A DNA stretch of 64,000 bases from Coenobita brevimanus (Eukaryota > Arthropoda > Malacostraca > Decapoda > Coenobitidae), in NCBI GenBank assembly GCA_032717465.1, contig CM064690.1, forward strand, positions 8,420,643 to 8,484,642, written 5' to 3'. Positions within the stretch are counted from its first letter, which is position 1. Each line of letters opens with the position of its first letter. The translations under genes and the position numbers were made by a program. Shown piece by piece: positions 21,788 through 36,232 of the stretch. The notes beneath the pieces were generated by a model. It did not search any database, was not told the DNA's origin, and was given only the letters and a program-made list of their open reading frames with translations.

Positions 21788-22070
21788 AACCTTGGTTAAT
21801 GACATTGGGTCTTCAAGCGTTTTGGTGTAGAGGTGAGTGTGGTGTGGTGCATGGTGTAGGGACATTGTATGTGTTGGTGTTGTAACAGATGATGTGTGAT
21901 GCGTGGTTGTGGTGTGGTGTGATGCTATAGGGCCTTGTTTAGTGGTACTGGGTCTTCCGGCGTTATGGTGTGGAGGTGAGAGTGATGTGGTGTGTGGTGT
22001 AAGGGCAGCGTGTGTGTTGGTGTTGCAGCAGATGATGTGGGATGTGTTTGTGGTTTGTTGTAGTGGTTAT
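21788..22070. repeat. Two copies of a ~143-bp GT-rich repeat
   Basis: CCTTGGTTAATGACATTGGGTCTTC (21790) recurs as CCTTGTTTAGTGGTACTGGG (21933), and the next ~120 bp match in order (GGTGTGGAGGTGAG, GTGTTGGTGTTG, CAGATGATGTG). The copies have diverged by point changes. Confidence 0.75.
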
Positions 22071-23040
22071 GATAAGGTAAAAGCATCTTGGTTTCTTAAA
22101 GCACATTGGCTTTACAGGGTGTAATTGATATTGATTATAATCGTAAGATAGTGAAAGAAATTTTGTGAGAATTGTTTAAGTAGTTCTAGTTTGTAATATT
22201 ATAGAGTTTGCATTAAGTCAATTGTGTTAAGGTAATAACAAAATTATCCTTTTTTCTACTGTATATAAAAATATTATATTTAAAACTAGGTTACTATGAT
22301 TACATTTATTATTGTAATTAAAATTACATTTATTAATAATGTATTAAAATATTTATTTATTATTATGTTGCTAATTTACATATTTAATTATTGATTTATC
22401 TACTGTGATTGGCTATATATGTATGATGAGACTTTATATAAATTATGTTTTATAATAATAGTGAGTGTGTATGTATATGTTTTCTTTACAGTTTCATCTA
22501 GGATGTGGGTATGATTCCCTACCTACTGCTACTACTACTACTACTAGTACTACTACTACTACTACTGCCAGTACTACTATTAAGCTCTCAGCCCTCCTCC
22601 ATGTCGTGCACCCTGAGTACCTCTTAAAAGATGTTGACCACGCAACCACAAAGATCCCTTAGGTAGAATCATGTTTATAAATATTCTTGACTGCGGTTTG
22701 TTTATAAGGCAGCTTGATTATTCTTTTCAACTTCCCCTGCCTGTACAGCAGCCAAAGACTTCACAATCAAACAGGAGTGAACAATAAGAAAAGAAATACA
22801 ACCAAACTAAATAAGTAACTCGTATGAAAACTTGTTTATCTCTAAAATGATTTAGTTGGGATGCTTCATAAATACTGCTCTGGCCTGTAACTTGATCCCT
22901 GTGAAAGCAAGACTCACCAACACGCTTGATTACGTTTTCCCCAGCCTGCGTGTTTATTTGTACGTATCACAAGGAATGGCTGTGAGCGGCGCTGAGGTGG
23001 GGAGGGGGCTCCACTACCAGCTCTTCCTAGTGTCGTTCCT
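22071..23040. other. AT-rich intergenic with a CTA microsatellite
   Basis: Strongly AT-rich from 22130 to 22470. A (CTA)n/(ACT)n tract lies at 22527-22567. No coding evidence. Confidence 0.5.
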
Positions 23041-23222
23041 GTTAGGGCAGAATATGTTAGGCTGAGCTAGATTAAGTTAGGGTACGACAGTTTAGATTAG
23101 CTTCAACTTATTAGGTTAGATTAAATTAGGTTAGGTTGGGAGAGGTAAGGTTAAGTATGATTAGCTTACATTAGATTAAGTTAGGTTAGGTAAGATTAAG
23201 TTAGGACTTGTTAAGCTTGATT
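23041..23222. repeat. Degenerate TTAGG repeats (arthropod telomere-type)
   Basis: TTAGG or GGTTA occurs many times in about 180 bp (for example ATTAGGTTAGATTAAATTAGG and GTTAGGTTGGG), mixed with TTAAG and TTAGA variants. The arthropod telomere repeat is (TTAGG)n. Here it is interstitial and decayed. Confidence 0.7.
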
Positions 23223-23527
23223 AGTTTGGTATGCAGGGAGGAACTGACTGGGGGCGGAATGACCGTGAGACCGAATGGACCCAGAGGCTTGGAGACACAT
23301 GATCATATTCTAGGAAACTCATTATCCACGGCTTACGAAGTTTTTGTGCTATCACTTCCTGTCCACATTTTTTTTTCTGAGTGTGATACGTTATAATTCT
23401 TGTCTGTGACGTATGCAAAATAATCTACTGTATGTTGATATCAAAAGGACATAAATAACATTCAATTTTCTTATCCCAACCTGCCTTCCTTCCCACACAT
23501 CCCTTCTCTTCGTCTTGAATTCATCCC

Positions 23528-23725
<198 letters not shown>

Positions 23726-24105
23726 CCCATCCTATCCTCCTTTCTTTCCCTATTTTCTCACATTTCCCTCTCTATCCTTTACTCCTCTTCCTTTCTCCTT
23801 TGTTTTCCTCTGTCTCCTTTTCCCTCTTCTTCACACTTCGCCATCACAGCCATCTTCCCCACCTTTTTCCGTCATTCCTCAAGCATTCAAGTGGATGATG
23901 ACACATCAAGTGGTACGTACTATACGTGAGGCTAGGCGGAGGGAAAGAGCTAAGTCGATATAATGGATGAGACACATATATGATGAGAGTCAGGGCTATT
24001 TTCTAACTGCCGTTGAAGGCTCCATAGCATCCATTCCTTGATGATTTATCTGGTATACTATATCTTCTTGTCTTCGTATATGATGCAGTTGCAAACTATT
24101 TCGTT

Positions 24106-24108
<3 letters not shown>

Positions 24109-24163
<55 letters not shown>
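24109..24163. repeat. (TA)n-(TG)n microsatellite at LINE 3' end
   Basis: TA repeats pass into TG repeats and touch the 3' end of the minus-strand LINE. It occupies the position of the A-rich tail in copy A of the same family. Confidence 0.9.
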
Positions 24164-26816
24164 AGGAAGAAGGAACCAAAGGCAATGAGCTCGCAAAACT
24201 GTTCCTTCCAAAAGAAAAACAAAACACAAGAGAGAGCCAAATTCAAGATCCATTCATTTCGAGATGCCTGGACACACTACGTTTGAAAGACTGGAGATCA
24301 TAGGAAGCAGGAAATACAGACAGAGGGAGACAGTTCTAGAGTTGACATGTTGCATAAATGAAGGACTGGGAGTAACGGTTAACTCTTGCATTAGAGATAT
24401 GGACAGAAAAGGGGTGAGAGTTTGCTGCTAGACGGGTGCTACGCGCCCGTTGTAAAAGTGGAGGAATGCATGCAGACAGTTCAGAGGAACAGTAACCATT
24501 GAAGTCGCGATAGAAAAGAGATAAAGATGCAACACTGCGGCGAAGAGACAGAGGTTGAAGGGAGTCAGTAAGAGGGGGAGAGTTAATGAGACGAAAAGCC
24601 TTTGACTCCACCCTATTGAGAAGAGCTGTATGTGGGGAGCCTCCCCATACATGAGAGTTGTACTCCACACAGGGGCGGATAAAACCCCTGTATAGAGTCA
24701 ACAATTGTGCAGGGGCAAAGAAGGAATGGAGTCGGCTTAGCACACCCAATCGCTTGGAAGCAGATTTTACAAGAGATGTAATATGATCTTCCCAAGACAA
24801 GTCCCGAGCAAATGAAACCCCAAGCATGTTCAACGATGGTGCAGGATTAAGATGAGTATTATTAAACATAAGTGGGTATACCTGTGGAAGATTTTGTCGG
24901 GTTGATAGGTGCAAAAACTGAGTCTTTGATGCAATAAAAACAACCAGATTATTTATACCCCAGTCAGAGATACGAGCCAAGTCAGATAATTAGGTGTGCC
25001 ATAGCCTCATCCCTTGCCTGTTGAAGTAACTGTTGAGATGGACGTTGTGGGAATCAAATGGAAAGTTGAAGGGTGGAGTCATCAGCGTATGAGTGGATAG
25101 GGCTAGATGTACAGCTTAGTAGGTAATTAATGAATAAAAGGAAGAGAGTTGGTGATAGGACAGAGCCCTGAGGAACACCACTGTTAATAAATCTAGGAGA
25201 AGAACGATAGCCGTCTACAACAGCGGCTACAGCGACCAGAAAGGAAGCTAGAGATGAAGGCACAGATAGAAGGATAGAAACCGTTAGAGGGCAGTTTGGA
25301 AATTAAAGATTTATGCCAGACTCGATCGAAAACCTTTGAGATGTCAAGAGCAACGGCAAAGCTTTCGCCAAAGTCCCGAAAGGAGGATGACCAGGAGTCT
25401 GAAAGGTAGATGAGAAGATCGCCTGTGGAGCGTCCCTGACGGAACCCATACTGACGATCAGAAAGAAGGTTGTGATAGGAAAGATGCTTTAAAATTTTTC
25501 TATTAAGAATAGACTCAAAAACTTTTGAGATACAGGATGTTAACGCAATTGGACGATAGTTAGAGTGTTGGGAATGGTCACCCTTCTTTGGGACTGGCTG
25601 AATGAGAGCAAACTTCCAGCAAGAAGGAAAGGTACAAGTTGACAGACAAAGGCGAAAGAGTTTGCCTAGGCAGGGTGTAAGCACAGAAGCACAGTTCTTG
25701 AGAACAACAGGAGGGATTCCATCAGGCCCATATGCCTTATTAGTATTGAGGCCAGCAATGGCAGAAAATACATCAGCTGAAGAAATTTTAATGTTAGCCA
25801 TGAGAAAGTCAGATGGGGGAAGTGATGGAGGAACAGCACCGGAATCGTCGAAGGTGGAATTGGAGGAGAAAGTCTGAGCGAAGAGATCTGCTTTATCAGT
25901 AGAAGAAATAGCTACAGAGCCATCAGAGTAGAAAAGAGGAGGGAAGGATGATGAGGTAAAGTTGTTAGAAAGGTTTTTGGCAAGGTGCCAGAAGGAGCGG
26001 GAAGAGTTCGAGTTAGAGAGTTGAGAGCATTTTGTACGGATGAAAATATTTTTAGCAGATCGAAGAACAGACTTAGCACGATTCCAGGCAGAAATGTATA
26101 AAAGATGTGATTCAGGGGTGGGTTGGCTCCGGTACCTCTTATAGGCCCTCTCCTTCTTGTGGACAGCATTAGAACAAGTGTGATTAAACCAAGGCTTTCT
26201 TCCGTTAGTCAAAGGATATGAGAAAGGAATGTATGCTTCCATGCCCGAGAGAATAACCTCCGTAATGCGCAAGGCACACCCAGATAGCTCCCGGCTATGG
26301 AAGCAATAATTATTCCAGGGAAAATCAAAGAAGTACTGCCTGAGGGCCTCCCAGTCTGCAGCTCCAAAGTGCCAGAGACGACGTTTTTTTGGAGGGTCCG
26401 TAGGCTGTACTGGAGCGATAAGACAGGTTAAGGTGATAAGGTTGTGATCAGAGGAGCCCAACGGAGAGAAAAGATTAACAGTGTAAGCAGAAGGATTAGT
26501 TGTAAGGAAGAGATCAAGTATGTTGGAGCTCTCTCCAAGGCGGTCAAGATATGGGTAGGGTGCTGTACAAGCTGCTCTAGGTCATTAAGGATAGAAAAGG
26601 TGTAGGCTTGTTCACCAGGTGGATCAGTGAAAGGAGAAGAGAGCCAAAGGTGGTGGTGAACATTAAAATCTCCAAGAATGGAGATTTCAGAGAAAGGAGA
26701 AATGGATAGAATGTGTTCCATCATAGAAGTAAGATAGTCAAAGAATTTTTTATAGTCAGTAGAATTAGGGAATAAATTATCAGCACAGATATATTTACTC
26801 AGAGAATGACAGAATA
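24164..26816 (-). mobile_element. Jockey-like LINE, copy B, with conserved YADD
   Basis: Same family as the plus-strand element at 6.2-9.2 kb. The endonuclease end ([12 protein letters not shown]) is in the frame ending at 26428. A 422-codon frame (26461-25193) covers SDHNLITLT, the linker, KAYGPDGIPP, NYRPIALTSCISKVFE, YGFRQGRST and ALDISKVFDRVWH (motif A), ending in a frameshift. Frame 25263-25054 has GVPQGSVLSPTLF (motif B) and SYADDSTL (motif C). Frame 24980-24336 covers the C-terminus. The 5' third of the endonuclease is missing, ending at an (AT)n tract. Two or three frameshifts separate the pieces, so it is inactive but less decayed than copy A. Confidence 0.9.
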
Positions 26817-26817
26817 C

Positions 26818-26901
<84 letters not shown>
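26817..26901. repeat. (AT)n microsatellite
   Basis: About 85 bp of pure AT repeat between the truncated LINE and the SINE. Confidence 0.97.
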
Positions 26902-26904
<3 letters not shown>

Positions 26905-27052
26905 ATGGGTGACCGCCTGGGAACACCAGATGCTGTTGGCATCCCTACGTGTCAAGTGGGGTTGGTGGAGGATTAGTGCCCCTCCCTGGAAAACAATTAA
27001 CTTTAAGCCGTTGGCCACCCCGTTTGGGATACATGGCGTCTGGCAATGAATG
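26902..27052 (+). mobile_element. SINE with 5S-rRNA-like head and RTE-like body
   Basis: The first 41 bp (26902-26942, TGGATGGGTGACCGCCTGGG then AACACCAGATGCTGTTGGCA) match the 3' third of animal 5S rRNA, including the internal box C region. The next part, GGGTTGGTGGAGGATTAGTG, resembles the RTE leader at 34675-34698. The 3' end, GGCCACCCCGTTTGGGAT then GGCGTCTGGCAAT, resembles the terminus of the RTE LINE at 908-965. A tetranucleotide tail follows. The 5' part of the 5S region is absent, so this copy is 5'-truncated or was cut by the AT tract. Confidence 0.7.

Positions 27053-27103
<51 letters not shown>
27053..27103. repeat. (TA)n microsatellite
   Basis: TATG units pass into about 45 bp of TA repeat at the SINE tail. 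Confidence 0.95.
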
Positions 27104-27105
<2 letters not shown>

Positions 27106-27436
27106 CAGAAACAATGTCAGAATACATTCGTAAAATAAATTGCTAAGAAAAAGATGCTGTGAAGTCTACATTGCCACCCATAGGACAACTCAAGAATGAT
27201 TAACGCCTTTATATTAGACGGAGGTCTTTAAAGCTGACAAGTAACCAGTGTGTACTCAGGCCTAGATTCGAGACCACTTTCTAAGCGATTTATTATGCGT
27301 ATCGCACATCAGCACTCTTTTGTCTGCCATTTATGTTATCTTTATACTGACATAATTAACCTCAGTACCAGACAACACGATACTGAGGTCTCCGTATAAA
27401 AGGAAGAGGTGTTACAAAATCTTCAGTGCCATTTAA
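27104..27436. other. Intergenic, no recognisable feature
   Basis: Ordinary-complexity sequence with no open frame or repeat that I can recognise. Confidence 0.4.
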
Positions 27437-27905
27437 AGCACAGAAGAAGGAGGAGGAGGAGGAGGAGGAGGAGGTGGAGGAGGAGAAGAAGAAGAAGAAG
27501 AAGAAGAAGAAGAAAACCAGGATAACAATGAATAATATTAATGATAATAATAATAATAATAAAAATTATAATAATAATAACAAAGAATGCAAAAAAGAAA
27601 GAAAGAAAGAAGGATGATGAGGATAAGGATTGGTGGAGATGAAGGAGAAGGAGAAGGAGGAGGAAGAGGAGAATTAGGAGGAGGAAGAGGAGGAGAAGGA
27701 GGAGAGGCAGAAAGAGAAGGAGAAGAAGAAGAAAAAGAAAATGAAGAAGAAGAAGAAGAACAAAGAGAACAAGATGAAGGAGGAGAAGAAGAACAAAGAG
27801 AAGAAGATGAAGGAGGAGAAGAAGAACAAAGAGAAGAAGAAGAAGATGAAGAAGGAGAAAAAGAACCAAGAGAAGAAGATGAAGAAGGAGAAGAAGAGCA
27901 ATGTG
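27437..27905. repeat. Purine-rich GAA/GGA low-complexity tract
   Basis: Two blocks (about 27443-27515 and 27592-27898) are almost entirely G and A on the plus strand, separated by (AAT)n-rich sequence. The long Glu-rich (plus) and Leu/Phe-rich (minus) frames here are artefacts of composition. Confidence 0.95.
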
Positions 27906-28173
27906 GAGGAGGGCCATTAAGGCTGATAATTAATTAATGGTTGCTAAGTACCAGCCTTCCCCTAGATCATGACAGCCGAAAGTACATCCAGGTCCCCAGT
28001 TATACTGGCGTGAAAACAGGGACAAGACGAACGAATTAAACAAGGAATTACAGGATGTGCCGTTGCTGACACCAATATTGTAGTTTTATTATATGAATAA
28101 CAATAAAGTGAAGAATGAGTCTGGAAACTCTGTGGCATTATCTATGGAGCCTTATGAAATGTTCAGAGATTGT

Positions 28174-28211
<38 letters not shown>

Positions 28212-28715
28212 AATTGTGATGTTTCACAGGTTGTTCGGCCAAGAGCCTTCAAAGATAGTCAGCTTAGTTGGACAGCCGTCCGCTTGTTTTGACCAAATAC
28301 GGTGGCAATCATCTGTCAACTGAACCCCCAAATATTATCCGGAGCACAGAAAAGTGAGTCAGCCACGCTGTCTCAAGAACTGCTTAAACTTGGAAGCTGA
28401 AATTTAACTACAATGTAGCCTTAAGGAGGACGCAGTTCGGAAACGAGTATGGTTCCATTCGGTTGATTATTCTCTGCGATTGCCAGGGGTTAAAAATTGG
28501 GACTTTTCCGGATATTCGGGTTATATAATTTTCCATGAAGAATTAAAGCTAGAGCCACTAAACTTGGTGGACTTATAGACTGTGATGACCAAAGGTGACC
28601 CACACAATCTCAGTGAACTTGACCTAAAGGTCCCTTTATTGCTCGGCCTCTAGTAGGCAACGGCCTTCGGAAGTTTTTATCAAAATTTTCCTTGGACAAA
28701 TTTACGGTGTTCTCG
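27906..28715. other. Intergenic with a (CT)n tract
   Basis: A (CT)n microsatellite lies at 28176-28209. A TGACCAAAGGTGACC / GAACTTGACCTAAAGGTCC motif near 28588-28636 recalls the half-sites of the 142-bp repeat at 16 kb but is not tandem. No coding evidence. Confidence 0.4.
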
Positions 28716-28737
28716 TTATTATTATTATTATTATTAT
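28716..28737. repeat. (ATT)n microsatellite
   Basis: Seven ATT units immediately before the second SINE copy. Confidence 0.9.
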
Positions 28738-28849
28738 AAGTGGGGTTGGTGGAGGATTAGTGCCCCTCCCTGTAAAACAATTAACTCTAAGCCGTTGGCC
28801 ACCCCGTTTGGGATACATGGCGTCTGGCAATGAATGAATGAATGAATTA
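28738..28849 (+). mobile_element. SINE copy 2, lacking the 5S-like head
   Basis: Nearly identical to 26947-27050 (GGGTTGGTGGAGGATTAGTG, AAGCCGTTGGCCACCCCG, GGCGTCTGGCAATGAATG) and ends in (AATG)n. It begins after the 5S-like part, as expected from 5' truncation. Confidence 0.85.
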
Positions 28850-29810
28850 TTATTACTGGAGGTTGCAGTATTAGTAGTAGTTGTTGAAGTAGTTCCAGCA
28901 TTCCCGTGTTTATTTTCCCATTCGCTGATAGTTTTCATCTCCTACCGCCCCCACATCCCACAAATCCCAGACAAGTTACTAATTTCTTGTTACCGTCAAC
29001 AATCTCTCACTTTTCTCATGACATCATTTTTTTTTCCTTTGTGTTCCATTTCCATATTCTTTAAATTTCAAATGCTTCTCTTGTTTATTTGAAAAAAAAG
29101 AAAATGTTTGGTGTCTCGTGTTATTAACAATTTTCTTATATTTCTTTAATAACTTCTTGTTAAATTTGTTTCTATTGTCACAGTACTCGCTTCTACCTCT
29201 TTTCGTCCTTACGTTTTTTCTTCACTCCGTTATCGTTTTCCTTACCTGTTTCTGTTTTTATGTATCTGTGTTTATTTCTATTTACTTTTAAGTATTTTCC
29301 ATCCTCTTCGATTATTTCTGCTCAGTTACTCATTCACTTTATTCACTCCTCTCTACTTCCAACCTCTTCATCTATTCCCGATTCCCTTTCTTACTGTCGG
29401 TTAAGCCAGAGGTTTGTTGGAAATCTTCAAACTCCCATCCAAATACTCTTAATCAATCAGATTCTTTTAGAGCAGTAATAAGAGAGAGAGAGAGAGGGAG
29501 GGAGAGAGAGGCCCCAGTAAAAGAATTCCCACGCCCCGTTTTCCCACGTCCTAGTACTGAGCTTTGACGGAGGGACATAAATGCGATATTTTGGGGTAAA
29601 ACAGTTGCTGTCGTTAGAAGCTAGAAACGCAAATGAATCTTATTATTTTATTTTTGAATGATAACTAGAGAATTTCCATGCCCTTTTACTCACTTATGGG
29701 AACTGCTTTTAGTAACGCATTTTTAGCTTAGATTTCGGGGGAAGACAGTTTTCACATTTACACAGTAATTAATATAATATTTAGTTAGTTAAGGAAACAA
29801 CCAGATATAA
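28850..29810. other. AT-rich intergenic with a (GA)n tract
   Basis: Pyrimidine-rich to 29480, then a (GA)n tract at 29481-29511. No recognisable gene. Confidence 0.4.
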
Positions 29811-29942
29811 GATAACATTAAGAGAGGTCAGTGGAAGTCTTATATTTCAATTTTGTTTCACTCAATATTTAATCATATAAGATAACATTAAGAGAGGTCA
29901 GTGGAAGTCTTATATTTCAATTTTGTTTCACTCAATTTTTAA
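29811..29942. repeat. 70-bp tandem duplication
   Basis: GATAACATTAAGAGAGGTCA at 29811 recurs at 29881, and the following ~50 bp are almost identical (AATATTTAATCATA versus AATTTTTAATAATA at the ends). The near identity suggests a recent event. Confidence 0.95.
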
Positions 29943-29959
29943 TAATAGGTTGCAACAAA

Positions 29960-33075
<3,116 letters not shown>

Positions 33076-33150
33076 TTCACATCCCTACCACATAGTTTCT
33101 GGTGAGATGTAATTTTTTGTGCCACCTTATGCGTTATATTCGGTGGAGCC

Positions 33151-33217
33151 TATCTATCTATTTATCTATCTATTTATCTATCTATCTATGTCTATCTATC
33201 TGTCTATCTATCCATCC

Positions 33218-33257
<40 letters not shown>
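33151..33257. repeat. (TCTA)n microsatellite
   Basis: About 107 bp of TCTA units with occasional TTTA, TGTC and CATC variants. Confidence 0.97.
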
Positions 33258-34283
33258 ATATATGGGGGTTGGGATAATTTTTTTTTTTTTTTAGACAGCA
33301 TTGAATATTTATTTTCTGTACAGGGTGTCAGAAAACTAAAGAATCATTCGGCAAAATGCTGAATATGGCTTGCCTGCTCAGAATGTTCTCAATGTGTCTA
33401 CCACATGGCTGACACACAAATGATAACGAGATAATTATCCACACAAGATTCACAAAGACAATGATATCAGCGGTAGAGGTGTTATCTCTGGGGCCACTTG
33501 AAAGCGTCACTTCACTCGGAGAATATTCTCCGAGCATCGTGAACACATGTAACATCATCACTGCTAATACAATTCTCTGGGTGAATGATAACTGGACGTC
33601 TCGATGGCATATGTGAACTAATTATGGCGGACGCAATAAGCACCTGTTAATACAAGTTATTTTCAGCCATTTTTCCTGTTTCCAGATGTTTCTGACACCA
33701 GGAAAAGGCGACCTTATTGTTTCGGGTATGAAGATTCTACTGCATTCTTGCTGCCACCAGAGGATTATTATCTCCCTGTTGTAAAACAAATATATATTCC
33801 TGCTGCCGCCTTCCAGAGATATAATTGGTAATAGCACCAGTAGATATAAGCTTTACTATAGCCAGGAGAAAAAATAAATAAATGGTTCGTTCTAGTTACT
33901 GCCATATTATTACAATCATGATATACAGTTTGATGGAACTAGGTCACTCCCATAGCCTGAATGCTGGATCGCGGCTGCATGCAATTCGAAGTGTCTAAGT
34001 TTTGACGTTGGAATGAGCCTCGTTGGTCGCTTTCAAATTAACCCTCCAATCTGTTGATCAAACGAGCTGAAAGAAATTATGTTTCTCCTTCAGATTAGAA
34101 CAATAATTACGATATACCGCCTACCTATTTCTTAAGCTCTGATGTGCCCTGATGTAAACTATGTGTTAGAAACAATCCGCAGTACAGTAACTTGACCAGT
34201 TGCCGAAAGATCTATTATCCCATCCTATCAAAGTCACGCCTTTATATTGACCTTTATTACCATACTACCTTCTCATCCATCCA

Positions 34284-34320
<37 letters not shown>

Positions 34321-34604
34321 CTAATGATTACATCGTCACCATTCTCTTCTTACCTGCTTTCCCTTCCCTACTTAGTATCTCTCTCATCAATGTTTTTGCT
34401 GTCTACACCCACATTTCTCCTCTTTATTCAAATTACTCTTTTTCACTCCTTTTCTGTCTCCTCAATTCTCTTTTCTCTTTCTCCCTTTGTCTCCTCCATT
34501 TCCTTTTCCTAATCTTTCTTCGCTTCACTTTCATTCCACTCTCCTCACCAGTGTGTCCTCTTTTCCTCCATCATTTTCCATTTTTAGCCTCCAATTCTTC
34601 CCAC
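33258..34604. other. Intergenic with a (CT)n tract
   Basis: An oligo-T run lies at 33281-33292 and a (CT)n tract at 34287-34317. Pyrimidine-rich from 34260 to 34600. A 77-codon minus frame (33561-33328) has no recognisable domain. Confidence 0.4.
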
Positions 34605-34790
34605 TACCCTGGGGGTAGGGGGTTTTCAAGAATATTCCCCCAGTGTCCCTGCTTGTCGTACAAGGCGACTAAAAGGGTTGGTGGTGGGTTAGTGCCCCAC
34701 CCCGTATAAAGAACTAACTAAACAAGCGAATAAAGCGCCTCGGACCAGGATGGACCATACGTTGACGACTAAGAAACGGACAAAGGACAT
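34605..34790 (+). mobile_element. 5' end of an RTE LINE interrupted by the LTR array
   Basis: Leader sequence (GGGGGTAGGGGGTTTTCAAG, GGGTTGGTGGTGGGTTAGTG) leads to an ATG at 34750. That frame reads 13 codons (MDHTLTTKKRTKD) to the LTR insertion point at 34790/34791. On the other side of the LTR, at 35812, the same frame resumes after one copy of the GACAT duplication as ILRVGTWNVRG, the start of an RTE endonuclease. The two halves therefore belong to one LINE ORF. Confidence 0.85.
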
Positions 34791-35811
34791 TGTCACGAGT
34801 CGGCTAGTGACATTGGCTTTTTGGGAAACTGCGAACTCAAGTGGAATCCCATTTTATCGTTCAGTTAACCGCTCATTCGGATGGAAGCTTTGTCAAATCA
34901 ATTTTTCATTGTCATACATGATCGTCTTTGTGTGAGACATTAGCGCTTCCGCTGAGTGATTTGTTTTGGGCGCGTTTCGCTCACTCGGCCGTTAAAAAAT
35001 GCGGCATATCGCTCCCATTTCTTTCTCACGAGTTTAGTCAGTCCAGTGTTTGCTCTGACGGAGAGAGGTTCTGTGCTCCAGCAGTGTGAGAGGTCAACCC
35101 AAGCTCCACAAGATCACAGCTCCAAAACTCCCACCCTAGATTTGGGTGATACACAGCATTCATCGACCAGTATTTCTTTTCGTTTTCCTAGTCTTAAGAG
35201 TTTAATTAAGGTGTTTTTCCTAGGCGTAAGAATTTAGCTCGAGTGAGTGAGTGAGTGAGTACGATCTCTTTATTTGAATTCATTTGAAGTGTAACGTTAA
35301 ATTTATTTTTGTAATCAATAAATTTAACAGTTCTTTTCCTTGAGCTTAATGTAATGAAAACTCTTGTTTCATTTCTCAACAATTAAGCTTATTTTCCATG
35401 TAGCTCCTAGCTTGCATAAACGTTTTGCTATTCATAACTGGTACTTAGGCCAGTCTTGTGTATTAAACTTAAAATCCGTTGTGCCTCCTAGGAGTTAAGC
35501 ATCAGCAAGAACCTGATATTATTATTAGTATTAGTTATTTATTGTCAGGGGTGAAGTAACTTTCTCCAGAGGCTAACAGTACTAGTAATCAGCATTTGTG
35601 AGTAATTAGTCTCTGTTGTATACTGTTGAGAAAGTTTATAAGTTCTCGTTCTGAGAAAATCGGCGAAGTAAGCCAGCGTAAATAATCGTTGCTTGATGTA
35701 GCAAGACAATCATTGTCCTTGCTCTTCAATATTATTGAACATTATTATCATATTAAATAATATTTAGCATTTATTTCAAAAACCCCGTGATATTTTAAAA
35801 ACCCCGTGACA
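34791..35811 (+). repeat. Array 1 LTR, unit 1 (1021 bp), with GACAT target duplication
   Basis: Begins TGTCACGAGTCGG and ends AACCCCGTGACA (5'-TGTCAC...GTGACA-3', inverted termini). It is flanked by GACAT at 34786-34790 and 35812-35816. An AATAAA signal lies at 35317-35322, and GTGAGT tandem units near 35241-35259. Because RTE coding sequence lies on both sides, this LTR is a genuine insertion into the LINE. Confidence 0.92.
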
Positions 35812-36232
35812 GACATTCTGAGGGTGGGAACTTGGAATGTGAGAGGAAAGAATGATGAAGTGAAAGAAAGAGAGATTGTTCAGGTGCTTGAGGATGCAAA
35901 AGTGGATATGTGTGGATTGAATGAAACTAAATGAACAGGTGAAAGGGTGAGAGAATGAGAATACGGTTTAGGTATATGTGTGGGAGTCAATGAGAATGAG
36001 AGGGCAAGAGAGGGAGTATGTCTGATGATAAGCAAGAAGTGGAAGGAGAATATAAGAGAGTATGGAACAGTGGGTGCAAGGATTGTATGGGTGAGGATGA
36101 AAGTAGGTATACAAGCGTGGGCAATTGTATGTGTGTATGCTCCGACAGAGGACCGAATGGCAAGAGTGAAAGATGAGTTTTGGGCGAGAGTAGAAGCATA
36201 TATGGACAAATTTACTGGTGTTTACCATTAAT
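35812..36232 (+). pseudogene. RTE endonuclease fragment, unit 1
   Basis: Reads ILRVGTWNVRGKNDEVKERE, KVDMCGLNETK, then a stop (TGA), a second stop after about eight codons, and YGLGICVGVNENERAREGVC, VCVYAPTEDRMARVKDEFWA. TWNVRG, NETK and VYAPT are conserved AP-endonuclease landmarks of the RTE clade. Both stops are shared by all four units, so the LINE was already dead before the array expanded. The fragment ends abruptly after KFTGVY, where the LTR-element leader begins. Confidence 0.88.

Noticed and set aside
26902..26942. A functional 5S rRNA gene
   Set aside because: Only the last third of 5S rRNA is present, preceded by an AT microsatellite and followed by SINE sequence.
27423..27937. 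Glu-rich and Leu-rich open frames of 116-164 codons
   Set aside because: They come from the purine-rich low-complexity tract and exist in several frames at once.
33320..33700. Possible MITE with inverted GGTGTCAGAAA ends
   Set aside because: Only 11 bp match, neighbouring bases do not pair, and no target duplication is visible.
36000..36230. Leu/Ser/His-rich minus-strand frames repeated in every array 1 unit
   Set aside because: They are antisense shadows of the RTE endonuclease fragment and recur only because the units are duplicated.
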